From the NCBI RefSeq assembly GCF_004684775.1, contig NZ_SRIC01000006.1, forward strand, positions 17,712 to 81,711: a DNA stretch of 64,000 bases. The letters run 5' to 3'. Shown piece by piece: positions 33,190 to 41,102 of this stretch (position 1 is its first letter; each line of letters starts with the position of its first letter). This stretch comes from Streptomyces sp. MZ04 (GTDB taxonomy: Bacteria > Actinomycetota > Actinomycetes > Streptomycetales > Streptomycetaceae). A model generated the notes under the pieces. It did no database searches, was not told the origin of the DNA, and worked only from the letters and a program-made list of their open reading frames with translations. A program made the translations under genes and the position numbers.

Positions 33190-33912
33190 ATGAGGCACCT
33201 GAAGCACCACGACCTCAACGCCACCCGGGAGCGGCTGCGTGACCAGGTGGCCCACGCGCTGCGGGCCGCTCTGATCTCCGGTGAGCTGCGTCCGGGCGTG
33301 GTGTACTCGGCGCCCACGCTCGCAGAGGACTTCGGCATCTCGGCGACGCCCGTACGCGAGGCGATGCTCGACCTGGCCCGCGAGGGACTGGTCGAGCCCG
33401 TCCGCAACAAGGGATTTCGGGTCACCGAGGTCAATGAGCGTGACCTCGACCAGTACACGGAGATCCGTGCCTTGATCGAGGTCCCCATGATCGGCCGGAT
33501 CACCCGCAGTGCCGCGCGCGAGGAGCTGGAGGCGCTGCGCCCGGTCGCCGAGGAAATCGTCCGGGCGGCGCGGGACCACGACCTCATCGGTTACCTGGAC
33601 GCCGACCGGCAGTTCCACCTCTCGCTCCTCGCCCTCTCGGGCAACGACCGCCTGGTCGAGACGGTCGGCGACCTGCGCAAGCGCTCCCGCCTGTACGGGC
33701 TCTCCACCCTGGACGAGAGCGGCGAGCTGATCCCCTCGGCCGAGGAGCACCTGGAGCTCCTCGACCTGATGCTCGCGGGCGACGCGAAGGCGGCGGAGAA
33801 GTGCATGTCCAAGCACCTGGGCCATGTCCGCTCCCTGTGGGCCAGCAGCGCCAGTTCCTCCTCGGCTGAGGCCAACTCGGCGGCGGGGCGCACCCGGAAG
33901 CGTTCCGCCTGA
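33190..33912 (+). CDS. GntR/FadR-type transcriptional regulator of the hydroxyproline genes
   Basis: Predicted 240-residue regulator. The N-terminal winged helix-turn-helix reads ALRAALISGELRPGVVYSAPTLAEDFGISATPVREAMLDLAREGLV (residues 17-62), and the C-terminal FCD domain has the metal/ligand pattern DRQFHLSLL and SAEEHLELLDLM. ATG at 33190 has GAAGGGA upstream. It sits between the catabolic genes and a prolyl aminopeptidase and is the only regulator in the cluster. It is the likely binder of the AATGTNACATT sites. The effector is probably hydroxyproline or a catabolite. Confidence 0.88.
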   Translation: MRHLKHHDLNATRERLRDQVAHALRAALISGELRPGVVYSAPTLAEDFGISATPVREAMLDLAREGLVEPVRNKGFRVTEVNERDLDQYTEIRALIEVPMIGRITRSAAREELEALRPVAEEIVRAARDHDLIGYLDADRQFHLSLLALSGNDRLVETVGDLRKRSRLYGLSTLDESGELIPSAEEHLELLDLMLAGDAKAAEKCMSKHLGHVRSLWASSASSSSAEANSAAGRTRKRSA

Positions 33913-33930
33913 GGCCCTGAGGCCCTGAAG
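33909..33930 (+). repeat. 8-bp tandem repeat spanning the regulator stop codon
   Basis: CTGAGGCC occurs twice with a third partial copy (CTGAAGGG); the first contains the TGA stop of the GntR gene. Confidence 0.8.
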
Positions 33931-34012
33931 GGGGACGGACCCCCCATTACTTGGTGCTATGCCCAGGTGGGGGCTCCCCGGAAGAGGGTGGCCCAGCCAC
34001 GCTGGCGTATGC

Positions 34013-34023
34013 AATGTCACACA
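34013..34023. promoter_or_regulatory. operator-like site before the prolyl aminopeptidase
   Basis: AATGTCACACA, with the left flank TATGC, resembles the other cluster sites but is degenerate in its right half. It lies 30 bases before the ATG at 34054. Confidence 0.4.
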
Positions 34024-34053
34024 CCATTACGTGCCCCGCTGTGAAAGGGACCG

Positions 34054-35040
34054 ATGAACCCGGCGTACGCCACCACCGACCACCGCTTCACCGTCCCACT
34101 GGACCACTCGGTCCCGCACGGCCCGACCATCGAGGTGTTTGCGCGCGAGGTCGTCGACCCGGCCCGCGGCGGTGAACAACTGCCCTGGCTGCTCTATCTG
34201 CAGGGCGGTCCCGGCGGCAAGGCGCCACGCCCTTCGGCCGGTTCACCGGGCTGGCTGCCCCAGGCGCTCAAGACACACCGGGTGTTGCTCCTCGACCAGC
34301 GCGGCACCGGCCGCTCCACGCCGGTCACCGCGCGCACGGCCGCCCGGTTCGCCTCCGCCGCCCAACTGGCCGAGCATCTCACCCACTTCCGCGCCGACGC
34401 GATCGTGGCCGACGCGGAACTGATACGCCGTCAACTGTGCGGCGGGGAACCCTGGGAGACGCTCGGCCAGAGCTATGGCGGCTTCATCACCCTGACCTAC
34501 CTCTCGCACGCCCCGGAGGGCCTGCGGGCCTGCTACGTCACCGGCGGCCTGCCCGGTCTCACCGCGACCGCCGACGACTTGTACGCCCGCACCTACCCGC
34601 GGGTGCGGGAGCGGGTCCTCGACTTCTACGCCCGCTACCCGCACGACGCCCCACGCCTCCGCGAGATCGCCGACCTCCTCGCGGCCGACGACATCCGGCT
34701 GCCCGGCGGGGACCGCCTCACGATCGGCCGTCTGCGTGCCCTCGGCCTCGCGCTCGGCATGGGCGACGGGTTCGAGCGGATCCACTGGCTGCTCGACGAA
34801 TCCCTGGACGCGGACGGCGAGTTGACGGACACCTTCCTCCACCAGGTCGAGGCCCTGACCGGCTTCGCCGACAACCCGCTGTTCGCCGTCATGCAGGAGT
34901 CGCTGTACGGGCAAGGGGCCTCCCCGAGCGCCTGGGCGGCGTCCCGCTCGCTCGCCGGCTTTCCCGAGTTCGCCGAGGACGCGGACCCTCTCCTCCTCAC
35001 CGGCGAAATGATCTACCCCTGGATGTTCCAGGAGATCAGG
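34054..35040 (+). pseudogene. prolyl aminopeptidase, truncated (alpha/beta hydrolase)
   Basis: The first about 328 residues match proline iminopeptidases: oxyanion-hole LQGGPGGKAPRP, LLDQRGTGRS, and the nucleophile elbow GQSYGG, with the cap domain complete to EMIYPWMFQEIR. At about 35040 the protein stops matching and the sequence becomes a recombinase tail in another frame. The catalytic Asp and His normally follow in the lost 100 residues, so the product cannot be active. The frame happens to stay open to 35550, but that part is not real coding sequence. It would have released N-terminal Pro from peptides for the cluster. Confidence 0.85.
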
Positions 35041-35338
35041 GGTCTGGTTCCTCGACCCGGGCAAGGCCCTGTGTCTCACCCTCGCCCGCGGCGCCGAGCG
35101 AGACCGGCCGCTGGCCGGGATGTGCGACTCGGCCCGCTGCCCGCAGGCCACCCATCACTCCTGCCACCGCGAGGTATGGGCGAGCTCGGCAGCCACCAGC
35201 CGGGCCTTCATCAGCAAGATCGGACGCGGCCAGAAGACCGAGCGAGGCCGGCTGGTCGTCGAGGCCGAGCGCGCCGAACGCATCGTCGCCGGGATCGACG
35301 CCGCGGACCACGGAGAGATGCAGGGGACAGATCAGTAG
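35039..35338 (+). pseudogene. C-terminal remnant of a Tn554-type tyrosine recombinase/integrase
   Basis: In the frame ending with TAG at 35336 the translation reads WFLDPGKALCLTLARGAERDRPLAG, then CDSARCPQATHHSCHREVW, a cysteine/histidine tail seen at the end of TnpB-like integrases that precede DUF6262 genes in actinobacterial elements. The catalytic domain is missing; the sequence is joined directly to the truncated aminopeptidase at about 35040. Confidence 0.7.
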
Positions 35339-35826
35339 CAGCGAACGCCGGCGCAACGAGGAAGCGATCCGGGCCGCCATGGACCGCCTCCTGCGCGGCG
35401 CGCTTCCGCCCGGCGGACGCTGCGACCTCAAGACGCTGGCCGCGGAGGCCGGGATCAACCGCACCGGGTTCTACTCGAAGAAGAACCCCAACGGCACTGT
35501 GCGGGAGGGCCCGTACCGGCATCTTGCCGAGGACTTCGTACGCCGCCTGACGGCACTGCACGAGGCGGGCATCATCCCGGACCCCCGGGATGCCCAGATC
35601 GCCCGTCTGAAAGCCGAGATCGACGCCCTGCGGGAACGTGCGGCTCGTCAGAGCGAGGCGATCGAGAAACTGAGCGAGTTCGAGATCCTCGCGCTGTCCC
35701 GCATCGCCGTCCCAGCACGAAGAGATCATCCGGCAGCGCAGTCCTCAGGCCGCTAGCGGCACGCCAACTGGGGCCCGCCTCGCTGCTGTTCCCCGCGGCG
35801 GCCAGAGCATCGGCTCCTGCAGCTGA
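35339..35826 (+). pseudogene. DUF6262 (TnpC-like) transposon accessory protein, frameshifted
   Basis: SSSERRRNEEAIRAAMDRLLRG and DLKTLAAEAGINRTGFYSKKNPNG, followed by a coiled-coil PRDAQIARLKAEIDALRERAARQSEAIEKL, match the DUF6262 family that accompanies Tn554-type recombinases. No ATG or GTG is available at the expected start, where ATC AGT AGC AGC is found; the first ATG is at 35379. Near 35712 the frame shifts: the conserved end QHEEIIRQRS... continues in another frame to a stop at 35826. The gene is therefore decayed. Confidence 0.75.
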
Positions 35827-35841
35827 CGTACCGGCGAGGCG

Positions 35842-36261
35842 TCACTGCACGGGAAGGAGATCGGCGAGCAGAGTGCGGACGCGCGCCTCGATCTCGTCCC
35901 GGATCGAGCGGACCGCCTGGACGCCCTGACCAGCCGGGTCGTCGAGCTTCCAGTCCCGATACTGCTTGCCCGGGAAGACCGGGCAGGCATCCCCGCACCC
36001 CATCGTGATCACCACGTCGGACGCCTGGACCGCCTCGATGGTCAGCACCTTGGGCACCTCGGCGGACAGATCGATCCCGGCCTCGGCCATCGCCTTGATG
36101 ACCGCCGGGTTCACGGTCTCGGCCGGGGCGGACCCGGCCGAACGGACCTCCACCCGGCCGGCGGACAGGTGCGTGAGGAAGGCGGCGGCCATCTGGGAGC
36201 GTCCGGCGTTGTGCACGCACACGAACAGCACGGACGGCTTGCCGGAGACGGTTTCACACAC
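35842..36261 (-). CDS. arsC: arsenate reductase, low-molecular-weight phosphatase type
   Basis: Predicted 139-residue arsenate reductase reducing As(V) to As(III) with thiol partners. The nucleophile loop is C15-VHNAG-R21-S, followed by SAGSAPAETVNPAVIKAMAEAGIDLS. The redox cysteines lie in MGCGDACPVFPGKQYRDWKLDDP. The GTG start at 36261 overlaps the stop of an acr3 fragment, showing an original acr3-arsC operon. It looks intact, but its efflux partner and probably its promoter are lost, so expression is uncertain. Confidence 0.9.
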   Translation of the reverse strand: MCETVSGKPSVLFVCVHNAGRSQMAAAFLTHLSAGRVEVRSAGSAPAETVNPAVIKAMAEAGIDLSAEVPKVLTIEAVQASDVVITMGCGDACPVFPGKQYRDWKLDDPAGQGVQAVRSIRDEIEARVRTLLADLLPVQ

Positions 36262-36392
36262 GAGCGGTTCCTTCTTCGAGGGCAGCCGACTGGCCGGTCA
36301 CCGGGGCGGTTTGAGAGAAGAAGCGGCGTGCGGCAAGGGCGACATGGACGAGCCCGATCAGCACCGGCACCTCGATGCCCGGACCGAGGCCC
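36254..36392 (-). pseudogene. C-terminal fragment of arsenite efflux permease Acr3
   Basis: The frame ends GIEVPVLIGLVHVALAARRF and continues FSQTAPVTGQ..., matching the last membrane helix of Acr3-type permeases (typically GPLIEVPVL followed by ARRFF). Only about 45 residues remain. Upstream, at about 36390, the sequence switches to a transposase on the opposite strand. TGA at 36256-36254 overlaps the arsC start. Confidence 0.7.
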
Positions 36393-36734
36393 GGGCGCAC
36401 CCACGACATCACAGCCGCCCGCCACGACCACATCGTCGAGCACCTGAAAGCCGCCGGCCTCGGCGCCCTGGCCGACCTGGGCTTCCTCGGCCTCGACAAG
36501 GACTGCGACAACCAAGTCGTCGCCACCGGCTACAAGGCCACCCGCGCCCGCAAGCTCACCACCGGCCAGAAGACCGCCACCCGGATCATCGCCGCCGGCC
36601 GCGCCCCCGTCGAGCACGGCTTCGCGCACCTGAAGACCTGGCGCATCCTCACCAAACTCCGCACGAGCCCCGCCCGCGCCACCGACCTGCTCCGCACCCT
36701 GCTCGTCCTGACGAACCTCGAACTCGACCGCTGA
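36385..36734 (+). pseudogene. C-terminal fragment of a DDE transposase (IS5-like)
   Basis: GRTHDITAARHDHIVEHLKAAGLGALADLGFLGLD and the final RAPVEHGFAHLKTWRILTKLRTSPARATDLLRTLLVLTNLE are typical of the last 110 residues of DDE_Tnp_4-type transposases, including the catalytic Glu region VEHGFAHLK. The N-terminal two thirds and left end of the element are missing; it abuts the acr3 fragment. Confidence 0.8.
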
Positions 36735-36807
36735 CAGACGATCAAGACCGAAGACAGCCGCCCACGACCAGCACGCGCACCCACGAACCCCGCCACACCA
36801 GCAGCCG

Positions 36808-36848
36808 CACCAGCGAAAACCAAGCTGGTGGATCTTCGGTGAAGATCC
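36808..36848. other. two adjacent hairpins at the presumed right end of the transposase remnant
   Basis: CACCAGC (36808) pairs with GCTGGTG (36824), and GGATCTTC (36830) pairs with GAAGATCC (36841) over a GGT loop. They lie between the transposase stop and the end of the convergent MFS gene, and may be an insertion-sequence end or a terminator. Confidence 0.4.
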
Positions 36849-36861
36849 GACTGGACCTCGG

Positions 36862-38622
36862 TCAGTCGATGCCTTCGACGATGCGGAAGTCGCGCTCGAC
36901 GCCGTCGGAGAGGGCGACCAGCGCCTCCTGGTAGGCCGCACTCTCGTGCGCCGCGACGGCCTGCTCGAAGCTGTCGAACTCGACCAGGACGGTGCGCTCG
37001 GCGATTCCGGCGTCATGCGCCACGACCCGACCGCCACGGACGAAGGTTCGACCGCCCCCGGCCTGGACGGCCGGAGCGGCCAGCTTGTTGTAAGCAGCCA
37101 GCTTCTCGGGGTCTGAAATGGTGCGGTAGACGCTGACCCAGTAGCCCTTGGGCATGGAATCTCCAGTGTTGGGATGAGTGCATCTGACGTACGGGTTGGT
37201 CTCGGACGAGCGTCGGCGGGCGAGAGCGAGGCTCGTCAGCGTCGTGATCGCCATGGCGCCGATGCCGACCAGCGCCGCGGTGGTGTAGGCGCTGTCGTCG
37301 GGGAAGAGGTGGCCGGGGCCGGTGCCCGCGGCGAGGATCAGGCCGCCGATGGCGCTGCCCAGGGAGTATCCGACGCTGCGGACGACGTAGTTGAAGCTCA
37401 TGGCGCTCGACGTCTCGCTCTTGGGGGTGACGGCCAGGATGACGCCGGGCATCGCGGCCGAGAAGCCGCCGACGCCGAAGCCGAGCACGCCCATCGCCGC
37501 GAACAGTTCGGCCAGGTCCGACCGGGCCGCCGCGAACAGGGCGAACCCGCCGCCGACCACGACGGCGCTGCCGGCCAGGAGCAGGGGGTCGGCGATCCGC
37601 GTCCGGACCCGCGGCGTGAGCTTGCCGGCGACGAACCCCAGCACCGAGAACGGGATGAGGACCAGCCCGGCGACGAAGGTCGTCAGCCCGAAGCCGTAGC
37701 CGGCGCCGTGCGGCGTCTGCGCGTACCGGGTGATGAGCGTGAGCAGGAGGTACATGCCGATCCCGCCGACGAACATGGCGAGGTTCGCCCCGGCGACCGC
37801 CGGGTGCCGCACCGCCCGCACATCGACCAGGGGCGTCGTGCCGCGCAGCTCGATGACGGCCCAGACGCAGAGCAGCACCACCGCGACGACGGCGAGGCCC
37901 GCCGCCACGGCGAGGTGCCGGCTCCACAGATTCCGTTCGCCGGCGAGGAACAGCACCAGGAGCAGCGCAGCGGCCAGGACGACCGCGCCTGCCACGTCCA
38001 CGTGGGCGGAGCGGCCTTCGGGGGCTTCGGGCATGGAGCGCCACGCGGTCAGGAGGGCGGCGGCGGTGACGACCAGGCCGAGGCCGTAGGCGGCCCGTAC
38101 CCCGCCGAGCTCGGCGAGCAGTGCGGCCAGCGGGTAGCCGACGCCGGCCCCGATGATCGAGACCACCGAGATCAGGGCGATCACGGCCGCGCCGCGCTCC
38201 TCGGGGAGGTGGTCCCGGGCCACGCCCATCATCAGCGCCGTCAGCCCGAGCCCGACGCCCTGGGCCGCCCTGCCGGCCAGCAGCCACGCGAACGGCAGCG
38301 GCAGCACGGTGAGCGCGCTGCCGGCGACGACGACCGCCAGCGTGGCGAGGATCGTGGCCCGCCGGTGCGGGCCGGCTCCGAGCCGGCCCAGGACCGGCGT
38401 GGCGACGGCGCCGCTGAGCAGCGCGACGGTCAGCGTCCACTGCGCGCTGCCGAGCGAGACGTGGAACGAGGTCGCCACGCTGGTGATGAGCGGCGTCCCG
38501 AGGCTGGCGACCGCCGCCACGACCAGAGCGATGAACATCAGGGCGGGGACCAGCAGCCGCGCCTCGGGACGCGCCACCGGGAACGCCTTCACCGCGACCC
38601 CGCCGACCGGCTGCCCGGTCAC
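36862..38622 (-). CDS. MFS transporter fused to a DUF1330 domain
   Basis: Predicted 586-residue protein. Residues about 15-470 are a 14-helix-type MFS drug exporter (GSAQWTLTVALLSGAVATPVLGRLGAG is the start of motif A). The last 97 residues, from MPKGYWVSVYRT, form a DUF1330 dabb-type domain that is normally a separate small protein. GGAG lies eight bases before that internal ATG (37155), so the domain may also be made alone. The linker ARRRSSETNPYVRCTHPNTGDS has no stop. GTG at 38622 overlaps the stop of a MarR fragment by four bases, the usual marR-MFS arrangement. Confidence 0.8.
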   Translation of the reverse strand: MTGQPVGGVAVKAFPVARPEARLLVPALMFIALVVAAVASLGTPLITSVATSFHVSLGSAQWTLTVALLSGAVATPVLGRLGAGPHRRATILATLAVVVAGSALTVLPLPFAWLLAGRAAQGVGLGLTALMMGVARDHLPEERGAAVIALISVVSIIGAGVGYPLAALLAELGGVRAAYGLGLVVTAAALLTAWRSMPEAPEGRSAHVDVAGAVVLAAALLLVLFLAGERNLWSRHLAVAAGLAVVAVVLLCVWAVIELRGTTPLVDVRAVRHPAVAGANLAMFVGGIGMYLLLTLITRYAQTPHGAGYGFGLTTFVAGLVLIPFSVLGFVAGKLTPRVRTRIADPLLLAGSAVVVGGGFALFAAARSDLAELFAAMGVLGFGVGGFSAAMPGVILAVTPKSETSSAMSFNYVVRSVGYSLGSAIGGLILAAGTGPGHLFPDDSAYTTAALVGIGAMAITTLTSLALARRRSSETNPYVRCTHPNTGDSMPKGYWVSVYRTISDPEKLAAYNKLAAPAVQAGGGRTFVRGGRVVAHDAGIAERTVLVEFDSFEQAVAAHESAAYQEALVALSDGVERDFRIVEGID

Positions 38623-38765
38623 TGCTTCGGCCCTTCGCGGTCCTGGCTTTCGATCTCTGCCAGATGCTTCAGCGCCGGAAGGGCCGCCACCAGCGCCTCG
38701 ACCTCGTCGCCGGTGAGCTCGCCGATCAACCGCTCGAACGCGTGGACGCCCGCCTGCCGCCGCGT
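38619..38765 (-). pseudogene. C-terminal remnant of a MarR-family regulator
   Basis: The last 47 residues before TGA at 38621-38619 read HAFERLIGELTGDEVEALVAALPALKHLAEIE, the C-terminal dimerisation helix of MarR regulators. Upstream the match ends abruptly at about 38765, and no helix-turn-helix remains. It overlaps the MFS start. Confidence 0.6.
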
Positions 38766-38890
38766 CCATCGAGATCGACGACAACTTCGGCTCCACCCTG
38801 TACGCCGAAGACGAGCGCGACACCCGGCCCGCTGAGGCCCTCGCTGAATACCCGCGCCCGCAAAGCGATGGCGTGATCGCCCGCGGGTGA
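38762..38890 (+). other. unidentified coding-like fragment
   Basis: An open stretch reads ASIEIDDNFGSTLYAEDERD and on to ...DGVIARG before TGA. It has no start codon and abuts the MarR remnant. I do not recognise it; it may be the tail of an inserted gene. Confidence 0.2.
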
Positions 38891-38930
38891 TCACGCCATC
38901 TCCTTCATGCGGCGCGCCGGCCGGCCTGGG

Positions 38931-39836
38931 TCACCGCATATCGGCAGGGCGCTCGGGGCCATCGAAGGGGAAGCGTCGACGGAAGTCGTCGGCCGCGTCC
39001 TCCAGGGTTACGAACGATACGCCCTCGTGCCCGGAGACGTACTCGATGAAGCGCTCCAGCATCAGCAGCACCTGGGGGCGCCCCGACACGTCCGGGTGCA
39101 GCGTCACCGGGATGACGGCGTAGTCCAACTCCCTGTGCACCCAGTCGAATTGGTCCTTCCAGTCCTGTTCGAGGGCGCGCGGCGAGACATAGCCGTGGCT
39201 GTTGTGGCTGTGCTTGTTGAACATCATGGGCGGCAGGTCGTCGACGTACCAGTTGCCGCAGAACTCCACCAGGTCCACTTCGTTGCCGTGGATCAGCGGC
39301 TTCATCCAGTCCTTGGCTTCGGCCGAGTAGTCGATCTTTGTCCAGGAGTCGCCGACGCGGGCGTAGAACGGGGTGAAGTCCCGGTAGTTCTGCGAGTGGT
39401 CGTAGGAGAAGCCGTACTTGTGCAGCAGTGCCGCCGTCGACTCCGACATCTCCCACCACGGGGCGACGTACCCCTTGGGCTTGCGGCCGGTGAACTCCTC
39501 GATCAGCTCTACCGACTTGGCGAGTACGTCCTCCTCCTGCTGCGGCGTCATCGCGATCGGGTTCTCGTGCGAGTAGCCGTGCGCGCCGACCTCGTGGCCC
39601 GCCTCGACGACCATGCTGGTCTGCTCGGGGAACGTCTCGATGGAGTGGCCGGGAATGAACCAGCTCGTACGGATCCCGTACCGCTCGAACAGCTTGAGCA
39701 GGCGCGGGGTGCCGATCTCGCCCGCGAAGACACCGCGCTGGATGTCGTTGGGGGAGTCCTCTCCGCCGTAACTGCCGAGCCAGCCGGCGACCGCGTCCAC
39801 ATCGACACCGAGTGCTATCTGAATGTCTTTGGGCAT
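38931..39836 (-). CDS. polysaccharide deacetylase-family hydrolase, possibly a cyclic imidase
   Basis: Predicted 301-residue NodB-fold zinc hydrolase. Metal/catalytic residues D12, D14 (LGVDVDAV), H86 and H90 (AHGYSHE) sit at the same positions as in the HpPgdA/imidase-like branch, whose members include cyclic imide hydrolases and allantoinase-like PuuE rather than chitin deacetylases. PWWEMSE and [10 protein letters not shown] also fit that branch. There is no signal peptide, so it acts in the cytoplasm. Downstream of a maleate-isomerase-like gene and an MFS importer, hydrolysis of a cyclic imide or amide is more plausible than cell-wall modification. Confidence 0.82.
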   Translation of the reverse strand: MPKDIQIALGVDVDAVAGWLGSYGGEDSPNDIQRGVFAGEIGTPRLLKLFERYGIRTSWFIPGHSIETFPEQTSMVVEAGHEVGAHGYSHENPIAMTPQQEEDVLAKSVELIEEFTGRKPKGYVAPWWEMSESTAALLHKYGFSYDHSQNYRDFTPFYARVGDSWTKIDYSAEAKDWMKPLIHGNEVDLVEFCGNWYVDDLPPMMFNKHSHNSHGYVSPRALEQDWKDQFDWVHRELDYAVIPVTLHPDVSGRPQVLLMLERFIEYVSGHEGVSFVTLEDAADDFRRRFPFDGPERPADMR

Positions 39837-39917
39837 GAGTGAAGTGCTCCTTGAAGAAAGAAGAGGAGGGACGGGAGTTGAAAGGGGGGCTCGAGAGGGC
39901 TCTAGGGGGATCTAGGT

Positions 39918-41102
39918 CTAGGGCCGCGAGATGCGGGCCGTGAGGTCTGCCGTCGCGACGGACAGCGCCCACTGGTCCGCGGCCGTCCACTCGCGCTCCC
40001 GCATGCTGTGCACCGAGATCCACCCCGTGAGCGCGCCGCCTGTCACCACGGGCGACAGCATCTGGGCCTGCACGCCGTACACGTCCATCAGCGCCTGCGG
40101 CGGGTGCGGGGCGGCGTGGAAGTGGGGCTGGACCAGGGGCCGGCGCTCTGCCTCCAGCCACTCGACGGTGTTCAGGCGGCGCTGGTCGAGCGAGGCGTCC
40201 CTGCGGATCGACCGCACGCCCTCGCGCAGCGCCTCGCCCGCGGTCAGATCGACGTGCAGGCCGTGCGCGGGCAGGTCGACGCGGAACGTCGTACGGTCCG
40301 CGCCGGTCGCCTCGAGCACATCGGCGAGCACGGACTGGATGTGCGCGCGCAGGCTGCCGTCACGCAACAGCGTGCCGTACCTGTCCCGCGAGGGAGCGGC
40401 ACCCGACAGATCGAGCGCCCGCCACAGCGTGGCCGTCACGGAGTCGAACACCGGGATGTCCAGGGCCTGTTCGAGCCGCTCGGCCTCGAACGCACCGTAC
40501 ACATTGGTGCATACGACGGCGACGGCCTGTGCCCCGTCCGTCGCGGCAGCCTCGATCTGGCGGGCCACGTCCGCGGCCGGGATCCGCGCGAACGCCTCGT
40601 TGTCGTCCTCGCCGAACGGCTCGGCGAGCACACACTCCAGACCTTCCTTCGCGTACGTCGCCACGATCGCCTCGCCGACATCGCGGGTGTACGGCAGCGC
40701 GAGCCCGAGCCGTCGCACCCCGTACGCGGCGCAGGCGTCGAGCAGCGCGAGCGTGGACGTCGTCGCCGGGATGCCGGTCGCCTCGGTCAGCGCCGCGGCC
40801 AGCTCCCGGTCACGCTCCACGCCGAGCCAGGAGCCCGAGGTGCCGTTCCAGACGAGTACGTCGACCTTGGCGTCGGCGAGCTGCCGGGCCGCCGCCAGCA
40901 TCGGCTCCCGGTCGAACTGGGCGTCGCTGCCCGCGTCCAGGCCGATCCGGGTGACCGGCACCCGAGCGAAATGCGCGGTGACCGATCCGGCCGCGCCCCG
41001 GAGCAACCCGTACGTGACGGGCTCCAGACAGGTGTTGGACGACGGCGTGAGCATCCCCACGCGCAGCGGTCGGTGATCGCTCAGCGGACGGTGATCGCTC
41101 AT
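39918..41102 (-). CDS. maleate cis-trans isomerase/Asp-Glu racemase family protein with GAF domain
   Basis: Predicted 394-residue two-domain protein. Residues about 13-235 match maleate isomerase/arylmalonate decarboxylase-type enzymes: VGMLTPSSNTCLEPV, the first catalytic-region VWNGTSGSWLG (where Cys is usual, Ser/Gly stand here) and the second VCTNVYGAFEAERLE with Cys. Residues about 245-390 form a GAF-like domain ending AADQWALSVATADLTARI. The N-terminus MSDHRPLSDHRPL is an 18-base duplication. ATGA couples it to the MFS gene. A ligand-sensing enzyme or an enzyme-derived regulator are both possible. Confidence 0.75.
   Translation of the reverse strand: MSDHRPLSDHRPLRVGMLTPSSNTCLEPVTYGLLRGAAGSVTAHFARVPVTRIGLDAGSDAQFDREPMLAAARQLADAKVDVLVWNGTSGSWLGVERDRELAAALTEATGIPATTSTLALLDACAAYGVRRLGLALPYTRDVGEAIVATYAKEGLECVLAEPFGEDDNEAFARIPAADVARQIEAAATDGAQAVAVVCTNVYGAFEAERLEQALDIPVFDSVTATLWRALDLSGAAPSRDRYGTLLRDGSLRAHIQSVLADVLEATGADRTTFRVDLPAHGLHVDLTAGEALREGVRSIRRDASLDQRRLNTVEWLEAERRPLVQPHFHAAPHPPQALMDVYGVQAQMLSPVVTGGALTGWISVHSMREREWTAADQWALSVATADLTARISRP

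Noticed and set aside
34054..35550. A single 498-residue open frame covering the peptidase and beyond
   Set aside because: After about 35040 the frame is the wrong reading of a recombinase tail; homology switches to another frame at that point.
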